Positions 27,801 through 35,660 of a stretch of 64,000 nt of DNA are shown one piece after another. Each line of letters begins with the position of its first letter. Within the stretch, counting starts at the first letter, position 1. Below the pieces are notes generated by a model. That model was not told the DNA's origin, did not search any database, and saw only the letters and a list, made by a program, of their open reading frames with translations. A program made the translations under genes and the position numbers. The stretch is from Pseudomonas koreensis (GTDB taxonomy: Bacteria; Pseudomonadota; Gammaproteobacteria; Pseudomonadales; Pseudomonadaceae): positions 62,001-126,000 of the forward strand of contig NZ_JAOEJU010000018.1 of NCBI RefSeq assembly GCF_025447595.1, given 5' to 3'.

Positions 27801-30464
27801 CTGGCCGGTCGTGCTTTGCTGGGCAACATGCGCAGCCACCGATACCGGATCAGTCAGGCTGTGCTCAGGCACTTCGACGCCATGATCGGCATCGGCGAGC
27901 GCTGGCCGGCAACCACTTCACTGGCTGCTCACTTGCTCGATGCCGATATGGGCCGACTGATCGAAGCCCATCGCGGCAACTCGCGCTCCAACGATGCGTT
28001 GTATCTGGAGCGCTACGCCCTCAGCGGACCGCGTACGATGAACTACATCAAAATGGCCTTGGGTCTTGTACCTTTTGTCGGCACCGCCATTGGTCTGTAT
28101 GACGCCTGGACCAGCGCCAATCAGGCCGTGACCGCTTTTATGCGAGGGCACGTGGGCGACGGTCTGGCCGAAATCGAGTCATTGCTGTTGGCGCTGATCG
28201 AAGCGCTGATGGACATCTTGCCCGCCGCCGGAGCGGGAGCCGGGGCCGGCGCAGCCGGTCGTGTCCGGTCCCTGACGAATAGCCGTCAGTTGCGCCGGAC
28301 GATGACGGGCTCCGGCGCATTGCAATCATCCGACGCCAGAAGATTGAACCAGATCGGAAAACGCTTCGATGGCTACGAGTGCGCCCAACCGATCTTCCTG
28401 AGCGGCCTGCAACCCGCCAGCGCCGGTCTTTTTCGCAACGTTTACCGGCATGCGGACGGCGACTTCATCGTTCGTCAGGGACGCATCTATCAGGTTGAAC
28501 TGAGCAAGGACTCACGGGGATGGCGCCTGAGCGGCAACTCACAGAAAACCTACAAACAGCCGGTTGCCCTGGATGAAACAGGCAACTGGGATACGCACTT
28601 TGGGGTTTACGGAACCACATTCGACGGCGGCGGCGCAGGTGGCGGCAATGTATTCGGACATCTGGCCGACGTGCTGGACCCCGTCTGGCCCATGTCAATT
28701 CGTCAACGGTTGCCACGCTGGTGGGGGGACCGGGTCTTTCGCCGTCAGCATCAGTTGACTGACGCCGCCGATGATCTGGCTCGACAAATAGACGCCCGCT
28801 TCACCGAAAGTTGCGCCGTCATCAACCGCTACAGCAACGCTCCCGTGGACCAGCAACCGGCCTTGAGACCAGCCGCCGAAGCGGCCTGCATCGGTGACAT
28901 CGAAATGGCCAGCAGGCGTTACCGGATACTGGTCGAACTGCTCCCCCTGACCCATGGCAACAAACGACGAAAGTTGAATGAATGCATGAGCCTGGACGCC
29001 TGGAAAGTCACTGACCGCCTTCAACTGCGCGTCCACCACGCCACATCCCGGGTAAGTCCTTTGCTGGACCGTATAGATGCGCTTATCGAGCGTCTGGACG
29101 AACTGCCTGCAGACCGGCTGGTCGAGCGTGTGTCCGCCCATAGGCAGGTCCGCGGATTACGGGTGGAAATGATGCAGCAAATCGAAGCGATCGAAGGGTT
29201 GATGCGCGACCTCAACCATTGGTACGAACGCATCAGCCTTCCCAAGGACAAGGCCAATATCCGGGTTGAGGTCGAGGCTATGAACAAACGTCTCAGCGAG
29301 CCGAAATTGCTCTATCTGAAAATCGGCAGCCAGCTGGAAATCGTCCAGCGTGTCGACCATCTCGACGAAGTCTCTCTGCACTTTCTGCACAACCAGGCCC
29401 GACAACTGCGGGACAGAATGGATCGCGCGTTGTACACGCAATTCTGCCTTCCCGAGACGAGCGCTACCCGCCCGCAACGCAATCAGATATTGCAGGACTG
29501 CCTCGACACTTACGCACAGTTTCGTCGAGCGATGACCGCGTGGACAGCCAGCTACTCCCAACACTTTCACATGGATGATGTGCCCTCCCTGATGGAGGGT
29601 ATCGAGAAAATGGCCGAGCGGGCACGCAGAACCCTTGAGTTGCCGAATGTCCCTTCGCCAACCGGCCAAACCAACAAAAAGATCTTCACCACCGAAGACA
29701 ATCAGTTGTTGATTGGCGTTGAACATTGGGAATCGACGACTCAGACACGCCGCTATCATTTGACCGGCAAGGGCGGCGCCGAAGAAATCTGGGAGCAGGC
29801 CGGCAACGGCAAGTACCGTCTGGTGAACTCCCGGGCCCGACCTTCGTCACCCGTGAAAACGGATCTGCGATCCCTGGTGGCAGATGCGAGTACACGACTG
29901 GAGCGTCTGCCGGCTTACCAGGTCAAGGTGGACATCCATGCCAGACAAGGCATGCTCCCTGTCGATCTGGAGCACATGATGGTCAGCGAAGCAGACGAAA
30001 TGATTCGCCGGGCACAGGGGATAGAGCAGATCGATGCACAGAACCCGATTCTCGCCCTGCTGCGTGGCAAAGCCGTCGAACTCAGGATCCTCGGGCGACA
30101 GATGCGCACCCGTCAGTCACTGATCAGCAAGAACCCTACCGATGGCATGCTCGATGACCTGATCGGACAAAACGCCGTGAATCTGCGCAAGGTCCAGCCG
30201 CTGAAAAACCTCGGAAAGCGCAAGGACGGCCGCATCGACTATCTGCAGGAATACGAGATCCACGACCTGACCCAGGCACCGCCACGATTGCTGTGGTATG
30301 CCCACTTCCACTACACGAGGGCAACGCCCGGTTTTCACGATTTCGAAAAGGCCCATTTGAAACTGCCCGAACATCGATCCTTGACCCACGCAAACGATCC
30401 CTCACTGCCTCATGCCGACATCGGCAAACGCTCGTCGGTACTGACTCATTTCGAAAATCTGTAA
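24882..30464 (+). CDS. Giant dermonecrotic-toxin-like protein (DUF6543 class)
   Basis: This 1860-residue protein resembles the very large Pseudomonas proteins annotated as dermonecrotic toxin domain (DUF6543) proteins. It has no signal peptide. Residues about 1-700 hold mixed and coiled-coil-rich segments (MEDAEHAADMAAQALVYRER, REFEERAG); about 750-940 resemble the DUF6543 region; 1053-1125 form a hydrophobic pair (LGLVPFVGTAIGLYDAW, ESLLLALIEALMDIL) ending in an Ala/Gly run, which could insert into a membrane; beyond it come a GDFIVRQGRIYQVEL beta module and a helical C-terminus ending in LPHADIGKRSSVLTHF. ATG at 24882 has GGAG ten bases upstream. It stands alone between a hydrolase and metE, with no secretion genes nearby. 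Toxin activity is inferred from family only. Confidence 0.65.
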   Translation: MPQSIFTDHAVPAPQVWPASLPLPANVDSALLHSALERWQSASDGLRELFAGVPSTRASLTDLLERELDLGEPGSGLMFIASDQHAEQFVGFAPVCAFIYRQSRLDTALDRPCRVSGLGSRHSLAGLTPLQLLARIKALDPEKELTRRWSSYWDARSPGTPVSRREHAGQLYHSHLEATAQAALAQRTLTADQLRPLWRLMDSSSADPRPDDQPIHCERLERMPDDSCRTGFPGTWVMSDGDRQSGRQLLYLPDQPVPLQAFVNRSEMEAWLCDQALVPQALTTCAIPFEYSAGALPFSTGMTEVLNRMQHARIDALRLASFDRSGLAGWGEQALDPADLVDRQHSRCGVAAPPPASSESTAIDEDDEPSLFGALFADIPWPVRQSAMEGQRNALHGRLNETGDEGQKMLDEHFQRMEDAEHAADMAAQALVYRERALDTVTFNRAFTELHRAHKTGLLAEAELQKELKQLSEEQFQDLKTALDYSAPHDTTLCAAEIELSMHQRKDSLITRDRQTLNGPLVITHPRVLSEPNAPDTLLLYWPGTGGGLRRFDNRRELERELFKIQEQDPLLTLQLKKISGDPLQYALNQVTREFEERAGTIRRQYAGEAQSAQRAEHLETLNQQYRSTLQVPVSAARHRAIAELRQQNTNARLASGLPDWLSSLSDNDRNGLGSLIGFYIKAMQRSHRLMEIALPPRDEFTRKHLYARLRRDFSVIGNFTVRVDLPDSVAMQKHTVNAPGAPGTPQKLQLVPSAARSTMSLEDLVQLNIDNTPSMSLEPLLLRLGFMKLEVTATDEKERQALTAGITKSYLSKTLPDLDLPEAYETLIRQVFMGSNDDLPYVNQHRRECLLEPWRVMLRLQGECARLQKQINAQDLHIFNIAIDADTPHAWHSGHKRVALLPVFLSAGGKDTPNEGPVTLSGVCLIHEQASGTTLLYLPDSPDNRCLRRHDSLEAARKALFNLCAQDKWVSYLAGRALLGNMRSHRYRISQAVLRHFDAMIGIGERWPATTSLAAHLLDADMGRLIEAHRGNSRSNDALYLERYALSGPRTMNYIKMALGLVPFVGTAIGLYDAWTSANQAVTAFMRGHVGDGLAEIESLLLALIEALMDILPAAGAGAGAGAAGRVRSLTNSRQLRRTMTGSGALQSSDARRLNQIGKRFDGYECAQPIFLSGLQPASAGLFRNVYRHADGDFIVRQGRIYQVELSKDSRGWRLSGNSQKTYKQPVALDETGNWDTHFGVYGTTFDGGGAGGGNVFGHLADVLDPVWPMSIRQRLPRWWGDRVFRRQHQLTDAADDLARQIDARFTESCAVINRYSNAPVDQQPALRPAAEAACIGDIEMASRRYRILVELLPLTHGNKRRKLNECMSLDAWKVTDRLQLRVHHATSRVSPLLDRIDALIERLDELPADRLVERVSAHRQVRGLRVEMMQQIEAIEGLMRDLNHWYERISLPKDKANIRVEVEAMNKRLSEPKLLYLKIGSQLEIVQRVDHLDEVSLHFLHNQARQLRDRMDRALYTQFCLPETSATRPQRNQILQDCLDTYAQFRRAMTAWTASYSQHFHMDDVPSLMEGIEKMAERARRTLELPNVPSPTGQTNKKIFTTEDNQLLIGVEHWESTTQTRRYHLTGKGGAEEIWEQAGNGKYRLVNSRARPSSPVKTDLRSLVADASTRLERLPAYQVKVDIHARQGMLPVDLEHMMVSEADEMIRRAQGIEQIDAQNPILALLRGKAVELRILGRQMRTRQSLISKNPTDGMLDDLIGQNAVNLRKVQPLKNLGKRKDGRIDYLQEYEIHDLTQAPPRLLWYAHFHYTRATPGFHDFEKAHLKLPEHRSLTHANDPSLPHADIGKRSSVLTHFENL

Positions 30465-30466
30465 AA

Positions 30467-30500
30467 ACGAAAAGGGGGAGCGGTCCAGACCGCTCCCCCT
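30467..30500 (-). terminator. Rho-independent terminator after metE
   Basis: A perfect 12-base stem AGGGGGAGCGGT/ACCGCTCCCCCT with loop CTGG is followed, on the minus strand, by TTTCGTTTTT. It is 29 bases beyond the metE stop. The giant gene ends just before it on the other strand. Confidence 0.9.
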
Positions 30501-30529
30501 GCTGTTGCGTCAAATCGCGACGGCAACGC

Positions 30530-32842
30530 TCAAGCCAACTGACTGCGCAATTGCCTTGCAGCCGCAACCATGTTGACCAGCGCCGCTTCGGTCTCCGGCC
30601 ATGCGCGGGTCTTTAGGCCGCAATCGGGGTTGACCCACAGCCGCTGCGCCGGAATGCGCTTCACGGCTTTGCTCATCAACTTGACCATCTCGGCGGTGTC
30701 CGGCACGCGCGGCGAGTGGATGTCGTAGACGCCCGGACCGATATCGTTCGGGTAGTCGAACGCTTCGAAAGCCTCCAGCAGTTCCATGTCCGAACGTGAG
30801 GTTTCGATGGTGATCACGTCGGCGTCCATATCGGCGATCGCCTTGATCACGTCGTTGAATTCGCTGTAGCACATGTGGGTGTGAATCTGGGTTTCGTCCT
30901 TCACGCCCGACGCTGTCAGGCGGAACGCTTCCACGGCCCAATCGAGGTATTCCTGCCATTGCGCACGGCGCAGCGGCAGGCCTTCGCGGAACGCCGCTTC
31001 GTCGATCTGCACGATTTTGATTCCGGCGTTTTCCAGATCGACCACTTCGTCACGCAGGGCCAGCGCCAGTTGTTGCGCCTGGACTTTGCGCGACACGTCT
31101 TCACGGGGGAACGACCACATCAGCATGGTCACAGGGCCGGTCAGCATGCCTTTCATGACCTTGTCGGTCAGACTCTGGGCGTAGGTGATCCAGTCCAAGG
31201 TCATGGCCTCCGGACGGGACAGATCGCCATAAATCACCGCCGGTTTCACACAGCGGGAACCGTAGCTCTGAACCCAGCCGAAGCGGGTGAACAGGTAGCC
31301 GTCGAGCTGCTCGGCGAAGTACTCGACCATGTCGTTGCGTTCAGCTTCACCGTGCACCAATACATCAAGGCCCAGACGTTCCTGCACCTGTACCGCGTGG
31401 CGGATTTCGCTGCGCATGGCATCGTGATAATCGTTGGCCGACAGCTTGCCCTGCTTGAACGCCTGACGGGCCAGGCGAATCGAACCGGTCTGCGGGAACG
31501 AACCAATGGTGGTGGTCGGGAACGTCGGCAATTTCAGACGCGCCTGTTGCGCGGCGATGCGCTTGGCGAACGGAGAATGGCGTTGGCTGTCGTTGGCGTT
31601 GATCGCCTCGATCCGCGCCTGCACGGCGGCTTTGTGAATACGCGGCGAGCGGGCGCGGCTCTCTTGAATCGCGCGGCTTTCAGCCAGTGCGCTTTGCACT
31701 TTCGGCGTTTGCGGATCGTTCAGCGCATCACGCAAAACCGAGATTTCGCTGCACTTCTGCACGGCAAATGCCAGCCAGCTTTTCAGTTCCGGATCGAGCT
31801 TGTCTTCACGCTCGACATCCACCGGACTGTGCAGCAACGAGCAGGAACTGCTGACCCACAGGTTATCGCCAAAGCGCTCCTGCGCCGGTTGCAGTTGTGC
31901 CAGCGCCTGCTCCAGTTCGCAGCGCCAGACGTTGCGCCCGTTGACCAGACCGACCGAAAGAATCTTGTAGGTCGGCAGACGATCCAGCACCTGACCGAGT
32001 TGATCCGGCGCACGCACGGCGTCGATGTGCAGGCCTTGCACCGGCAGGCCGACGGCCAGGCCGAGGTTGTCTTGCAGGCCGCTGAAATAAGTAGCCACCA
32101 GTTTTTTCAGCGGCGAGTACTGAAGGATGTGATAGGCGCGCTCGAAGGCGTTTTTCCAGGCTTGCGGCAGGTCGAGCGTGAGGATCGGCTCGTCGATCTG
32201 CACCCACTCCACGCCCTGTGCGGCGAGGCGACCGAGGATTTCGTTGTACACCGGCAGCAGGCGCTCAAGCAGATCGAGTTTGTCGAAGTCGTTGCCTTTC
32301 GCCTTGCCCAGCCACAGATAAGTCAGCGGGCCGATGATCACCGGTTTGACGTTGTGACCGAGGGCTTTGGCTTCTTCGACTTCATCGAACAGCTGTTCCC
32401 AGCTCAGCTTGAATTGCTGGTCTGCGCTGAATTCCGGGACCAGGTAGTGGTAGTTGGTGTCGAACCACTTAGTCAGCTCTTGTGCGTACTGAGTTTTGCC
32501 GTGCTCACCACCGCAGCAGGACGACGTGGCGCCACGGGCCATGGCAAACAGCGTGTCGAGGGTCGGCAGGCCGCGCTCGTCACGCACACCGTCGAAGCGC
32601 TCGGGGATCACACCGAAGGTCAGCGAGTGGGTCAGCACCTGGTCGTACCAGGCGAAGTCGCCGACCGGCAGCAAGTCGATGCCGGCGTCCTTCTGCAGTT
32701 GCCAGTGTCTGGCGCGCAGCTCGCGACCGACCTGATTCAAAGCGGCCTGATCGAGATCACCTTTCCAACAGGCTTCGAGGGCTTTTTTCAGTTCGCGGTC
32801 GGCGCCGATGCGCGGGAAACCAAGGGTGTGGGCCACGGCCAT
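30530..32842 (-). CDS. metE: Cobalamin-independent methionine synthase
   Basis: This 770-residue cytoplasmic enzyme transfers the methyl group of 5-methyltetrahydropteroyltriglutamate to homocysteine. It has the two-barrel MetE layout; the N-terminal barrel begins HTLGFPRIGADRELKKALE and the C-terminal barrel carries the zinc site residues in HTHMCYSE and WVNPDCGLKTR. The start at 32842 matches the family N-terminus; an in-frame upstream ATG adds 12 unrelated residues. It is divergent from metR with a MetR box between them, so control by MetR and homocysteine is expected. Confidence 0.95.
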   Translation of the reverse strand: MAVAHTLGFPRIGADRELKKALEACWKGDLDQAALNQVGRELRARHWQLQKDAGIDLLPVGDFAWYDQVLTHSLTFGVIPERFDGVRDERGLPTLDTLFAMARGATSSCCGGEHGKTQYAQELTKWFDTNYHYLVPEFSADQQFKLSWEQLFDEVEEAKALGHNVKPVIIGPLTYLWLGKAKGNDFDKLDLLERLLPVYNEILGRLAAQGVEWVQIDEPILTLDLPQAWKNAFERAYHILQYSPLKKLVATYFSGLQDNLGLAVGLPVQGLHIDAVRAPDQLGQVLDRLPTYKILSVGLVNGRNVWRCELEQALAQLQPAQERFGDNLWVSSSCSLLHSPVDVEREDKLDPELKSWLAFAVQKCSEISVLRDALNDPQTPKVQSALAESRAIQESRARSPRIHKAAVQARIEAINANDSQRHSPFAKRIAAQQARLKLPTFPTTTIGSFPQTGSIRLARQAFKQGKLSANDYHDAMRSEIRHAVQVQERLGLDVLVHGEAERNDMVEYFAEQLDGYLFTRFGWVQSYGSRCVKPAVIYGDLSRPEAMTLDWITYAQSLTDKVMKGMLTGPVTMLMWSFPREDVSRKVQAQQLALALRDEVVDLENAGIKIVQIDEAAFREGLPLRRAQWQEYLDWAVEAFRLTASGVKDETQIHTHMCYSEFNDVIKAIADMDADVITIETSRSDMELLEAFEAFDYPNDIGPGVYDIHSPRVPDTAEMVKLMSKAVKRIPAQRLWVNPDCGLKTRAWPETEAALVNMVAAARQLRSQLA

Positions 32843-32898
32843 GTCGAGTGTTCTCCATTGCGTAAAAGATGGCGCCATTGTCGACAGTCATGGCAACA

Positions 32899-32911
32899 TG
32901 AGACAAACTCA
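32899..32911. promoter_or_regulatory. MetR operator between metE and metR
   Basis: TGAGACAAACTCA is a symmetric version of the MetR consensus TGAAN5TTCA and lies in the 111-base gap between the divergent genes, 57 bases upstream of metE. Confidence 0.7.
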
Positions 32912-32953
32912 ACCTTTTCGTGTTGATCACAAATTTTCCTCATGGAGCCTGCG

Positions 32954-33871
32954 GTGCTTGAGATCCGTCACCTGAAAACCCTGCATGCCCTGCGCGAAGC
33001 CGACAGCCTGGTGGATGCAGCCGACCGCCTGCACCTGACCCAGTCGGCGCTGTCCCACCAGTTCAAGGAACTGGAAGAGCGCATGGGCATGCCATTGTTC
33101 GTGCGCAAGACCAAACCGGTGCGCTTCACCAGCGCCGGCCTGCGCCTGCTGCAACTGGCCGACGCGACCCTGCCGCTGCTGCGCGCCGCCGAGCGTGATA
33201 TCGGACGTCTGGCCGGAGGTACCGCCGGGCGTCTGCACATGGCCATCGAATGCCACAGTTGCTTCCAGTGGCTGATGCCGACCATCGACCAGTTCCGCGA
33301 TGCGTGGCCGGAAGTCGAACTCGACCTCGCTTCGGGTTTCTCCTTCGCCCCGCTGCCGGCCCTGGCCCGGGGCGATCTGGATCTGGTGGTGACCTCCGAC
33401 CCGCTGGAAATCGCCGGCATCACTTATGTACCGCTGTTCACCTACGAGGCGATGTTGGCGGTTGCCAACCAGCACGCATTGGCAAGCAAACCGTACATCG
33501 TGCCCGAAGACCTGCTGACCGAAACCCTGATCACTTATCCGGTGGAACGCGACCGCCTCGATATCTTCACCCGCTTCCTCGAACCGGCCGACATCGAACC
33601 GGCGCAGGTGCGTACCTCGGAACTGACAGTGATGATGATGCAGCTGGTGGCCAGCGGCCGTGGCGTGTGCGGCATGCCGCACTGGGCGCTGCATGAATAC
33701 AGCTCGCGCGGTTATGTGAAGGCCAAGCGGCTTGGCGAGAAAGGTCTGTTCGCAACGCTGTACGCGGCGATCCGCGCCGACATGCTGGACGCACCCTACA
33801 TGCGCGATTTCCTGCTGACGGCCAAGGACACCTCGTTTTCGACGCTGGACGGGGTCAGCGCGGTTCGTTGA
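32954..33871 (+). CDS. metR: LysR-type regulator of methionine synthesis
   Basis: This 305-residue LysR protein has the N-terminal winged helix (HALREADSLVDAADRLHLTQSALSHQFKELEERMG) and the MetR-specific effector domain stretches AIECHSCFQWL, DLVVTSDPLEIAGI and ETLITYPVERDRLDIFTRFLEPA. A GTG start at 32954 is chosen since GGAG lies six bases upstream and the result MLEIRHLKTL aligns with E. coli MetR; ATG at 32942 lacks a ribosome site. It is divergent from metE and should bind the box at 32899, using homocysteine as coinducer. Confidence 0.92.
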   Translation: MLEIRHLKTLHALREADSLVDAADRLHLTQSALSHQFKELEERMGMPLFVRKTKPVRFTSAGLRLLQLADATLPLLRAAERDIGRLAGGTAGRLHMAIECHSCFQWLMPTIDQFRDAWPEVELDLASGFSFAPLPALARGDLDLVVTSDPLEIAGITYVPLFTYEAMLAVANQHALASKPYIVPEDLLTETLITYPVERDRLDIFTRFLEPADIEPAQVRTSELTVMMMQLVASGRGVCGMPHWALHEYSSRGYVKAKRLGEKGLFATLYAAIRADMLDAPYMRDFLLTAKDTSFSTLDGVSAVR

Positions 33872-33894
33872 TCGCACGAGTGATATGAATCAAC

Positions 33895-33983
33895 TGTGGG
33901 AGCGAGCTTGCTCGCGATAGCAATCTAGCAGTCACCCTCCTGGTGACTGACAGTCAGTCATCGCGAGCAAGCTCGCTCCCACA
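33895..33983. repeat. REPIN
   Basis: Two inverted REP arms (GTGGGAGCGAGCTTGCTCGC type) flank about 42 bases that include a TCACC-TGGTGA palindrome. It fills the gap between convergent metR and the GNAT gene. Confidence 0.92.
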
Positions 33984-33985
33984 GG

Positions 33986-34495
33986 TTATGTGTGAGGTTG
34001 GGGTTCACACCACATGTGGATCTTGTCGAAATAGTCCTCGCCGACCCGTACCGCCATCGGTTCAAGACCAAACTGGATGAAGCCGCAGCGTTGATACAAC
34101 TGGAACGCCGCGTCATTGCCGGCGGTGACGGTCAATTGAATGACTTTCAGCGCCGGGTGTTGTTGCGCTTCGCCCAGCACCGCCTCCATCAATTTCAGGC
34201 CCAGCCCGCGCTGACGAAACTCAGCCGACACATACATGCCGAATACCGTTGCCTTGTGCCTGGCCTTTTCCCGAGGCTCGAACGCCAGGCCGACGATGCC
34301 CGCCAGCCGGCCGTCTTCGAACGCGCCGAACACTGCGTCGAGCTTGCTGGTCAGACGTGATTCCCACCAGCTCAGCGGCATCACTGCGCGCTCGCGCACA
34401 CTGGAAGTGAACGCCTGTGGATGCCGGTCATAGGCTTCCAGCATCAATTCGCGATAAGCCAGCGCATGGCTGGCATCCAGCCGTTCGATCCACAT
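33986..34495 (-). CDS. GNAT family N-acetyltransferase
   Basis: This 169-residue protein has the GNAT acetyl-CoA site in VFGMYVSAEFRQRGLGLKLM (motif A, Q/RxxGxG/A) and the later NDAAFQLYQRCGF segment (motif B). Start at 34495 is chosen because AAGG lies eight bases upstream and the stop of the LysE gene is one base away, giving a coupled pair; a longer version reads through from 34519. Substrate unknown. Being coupled to a LysE-type exporter suggests a link to amino acid or small-molecule handling, but this is inference. Confidence 0.85.
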   Translation of the reverse strand: MWIERLDASHALAYRELMLEAYDRHPQAFTSSVRERAVMPLSWWESRLTSKLDAVFGAFEDGRLAGIVGLAFEPREKARHKATVFGMYVSAEFRQRGLGLKLMEAVLGEAQQHPALKVIQLTVTAGNDAAFQLYQRCGFIQFGLEPMAVRVGEDYFDKIHMWCEPQPHT

Positions 34496-34496
34496 G

Positions 34497-35135
34497 TCAG
34501 GCGGCCTTGCGTTGTTCAAGCATCAGCCGCACGGCCAGGCCGCCCAGCACGAAGCCCATGAAATAACGCTGCGCTGCCAGCCAGGTCGGGTTGTTGACGA
34601 ACCACGATGCGATGCCCGCCGCAAACAGCGCGATCAGCAGGTTGACGCAGAAACTGACGCTGATCTGAGTCAGGCCGAGGATGATGCTTTGAGTGAACAC
34701 CGAGCCGTGCTCTGGCGAAATGAATTGCGGAAATACCGAGAGGTAGAACACCGCGATTTTCGGGTTCAGCGCGCTGGTGAGAAAACCCATGGTGACCAGT
34801 TTGCGCGAGGAGTCCGCCGGCAATTGCTGCGCCTCGAACGGCGAACGGGCGCCGGGTTTCACCGCCTGCCAGGCCAGCCACAACAGGTACAGCGCGCCGG
34901 CCCACTTCAACACTTCATAGGCCATCGGCACCGCAAGAAACACCGCGGTCAAACCGGCGGCCGCCGCGAACAGATGCACGAAGAACCCCGCGACCACGCC
35001 AAGCAGCGAGGTCACCCCGGCGCGGCGTCCCTGACAGATCGACCGCGAGATCAGGTAGATCATGTTCGGCCCCGGCGTCAGTACCATCAGCAGTGCAGCG
35101 GCGGCAAAAATCAGCAGGTCTTGAAGCGGGATCAT
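34497..35135 (-). CDS. LysE/RhtB family exporter
   Basis: This 212-residue inner-membrane protein has about six spans and the LysE signature LTPGPNMIYLISRSICQGRRAG near the N-terminus, with FLTSALNPKIAVFYLSVFPQF in the middle. Members export amino acids such as homoserine, threonine or lysine; the specific substrate cannot be read from sequence. AAGGA lies eight bases before the ATG. The gene is followed, with one base between, by a GNAT gene, and preceded 23 bases upstream by a Nudix gene on the same strand, so the three may form an operon. Confidence 0.88.
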   Translation of the reverse strand: MIPLQDLLIFAAAALLMVLTPGPNMIYLISRSICQGRRAGVTSLLGVVAGFFVHLFAAAAGLTAVFLAVPMAYEVLKWAGALYLLWLAWQAVKPGARSPFEAQQLPADSSRKLVTMGFLTSALNPKIAVFYLSVFPQFISPEHGSVFTQSIILGLTQISVSFCVNLLIALFAAGIASWFVNNPTWLAAQRYFMGFVLGGLAVRLMLEQRKAA

Positions 35136-35158
35136 GACGAAGTCCTTTGCACGAATGA

Positions 35159-35584
35159 TCAGGCGATCGCGGTCAGCGAGGCTCGATAAAACGGCAGGAT
35201 CAGGTCACGTGTCAATGGGGCGAGAACCACATCGCCGTCGGTGGCCGGGTCGATCCAGATCACCTCTTCGATCTCGGCAGCCGGCAAGACTTGAGCGTCG
35301 ATGGTCAACTGAAAGATCTCGGCCTGCACGACGAATCCCGGCTCGTTGGCGGCGGGTGCCGAGAACTGGCCGAGAAAGCTCGCCTGCGCCGGATCGATCG
35401 CCAGTCCCAGTTCTTCTTCCAGCTCACGGGCCAGCGCATGCACCGGCAGTTCATGGGCCTCGATCTTGCCGCCCGGTTGCATGAACGCCGTGGTGCCGCG
35501 CTTGCGCACCAGCAGGGTCTGGCCGTCGGGGTTGAGCAGCAATGCGGCGGCAATGCGAATGATGGAGTTATTTGTGGTCGACAT
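35159..35584 (-). CDS. Nudix hydrolase
   Basis: This 141-residue protein carries the Nudix box GX5EX7REUXEEXGU, seen as G-KIEAH-E-LPVHALA-RELEEELGL around residues 38-61. Such enzymes cleave nucleoside diphosphates linked to another group, often as clean-up. The preceding QTLLVRKRGTTAFMQPGGK strand is typical of the MutT-like fold. It is the first gene of a likely three-gene unit with the LysE exporter and the acetyltransferase. The precise substrate is not evident. Confidence 0.87.
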   Translation of the reverse strand: MSTTNNSIIRIAAALLLNPDGQTLLVRKRGTTAFMQPGGKIEAHELPVHALARELEEELGLAIDPAQASFLGQFSAPAANEPGFVVQAEIFQLTIDAQVLPAAEIEEVIWIDPATDGDVVLAPLTRDLILPFYRASLTAIA

Positions 35585-35660
35585 GAACGGAAAGCCTTTG
35601 ACTCAAAAAACGGCAAGCATCACACGCCCGCCGTTCATGAGCAAAGACTCTGCCGGAACC

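Noticed and set aside
30875..32926. A 683-codon open frame on the plus strand opposite metE.
   Set aside because: metE is unambiguous with zinc-site residues and a terminator; the antisense frame is a composition shadow.
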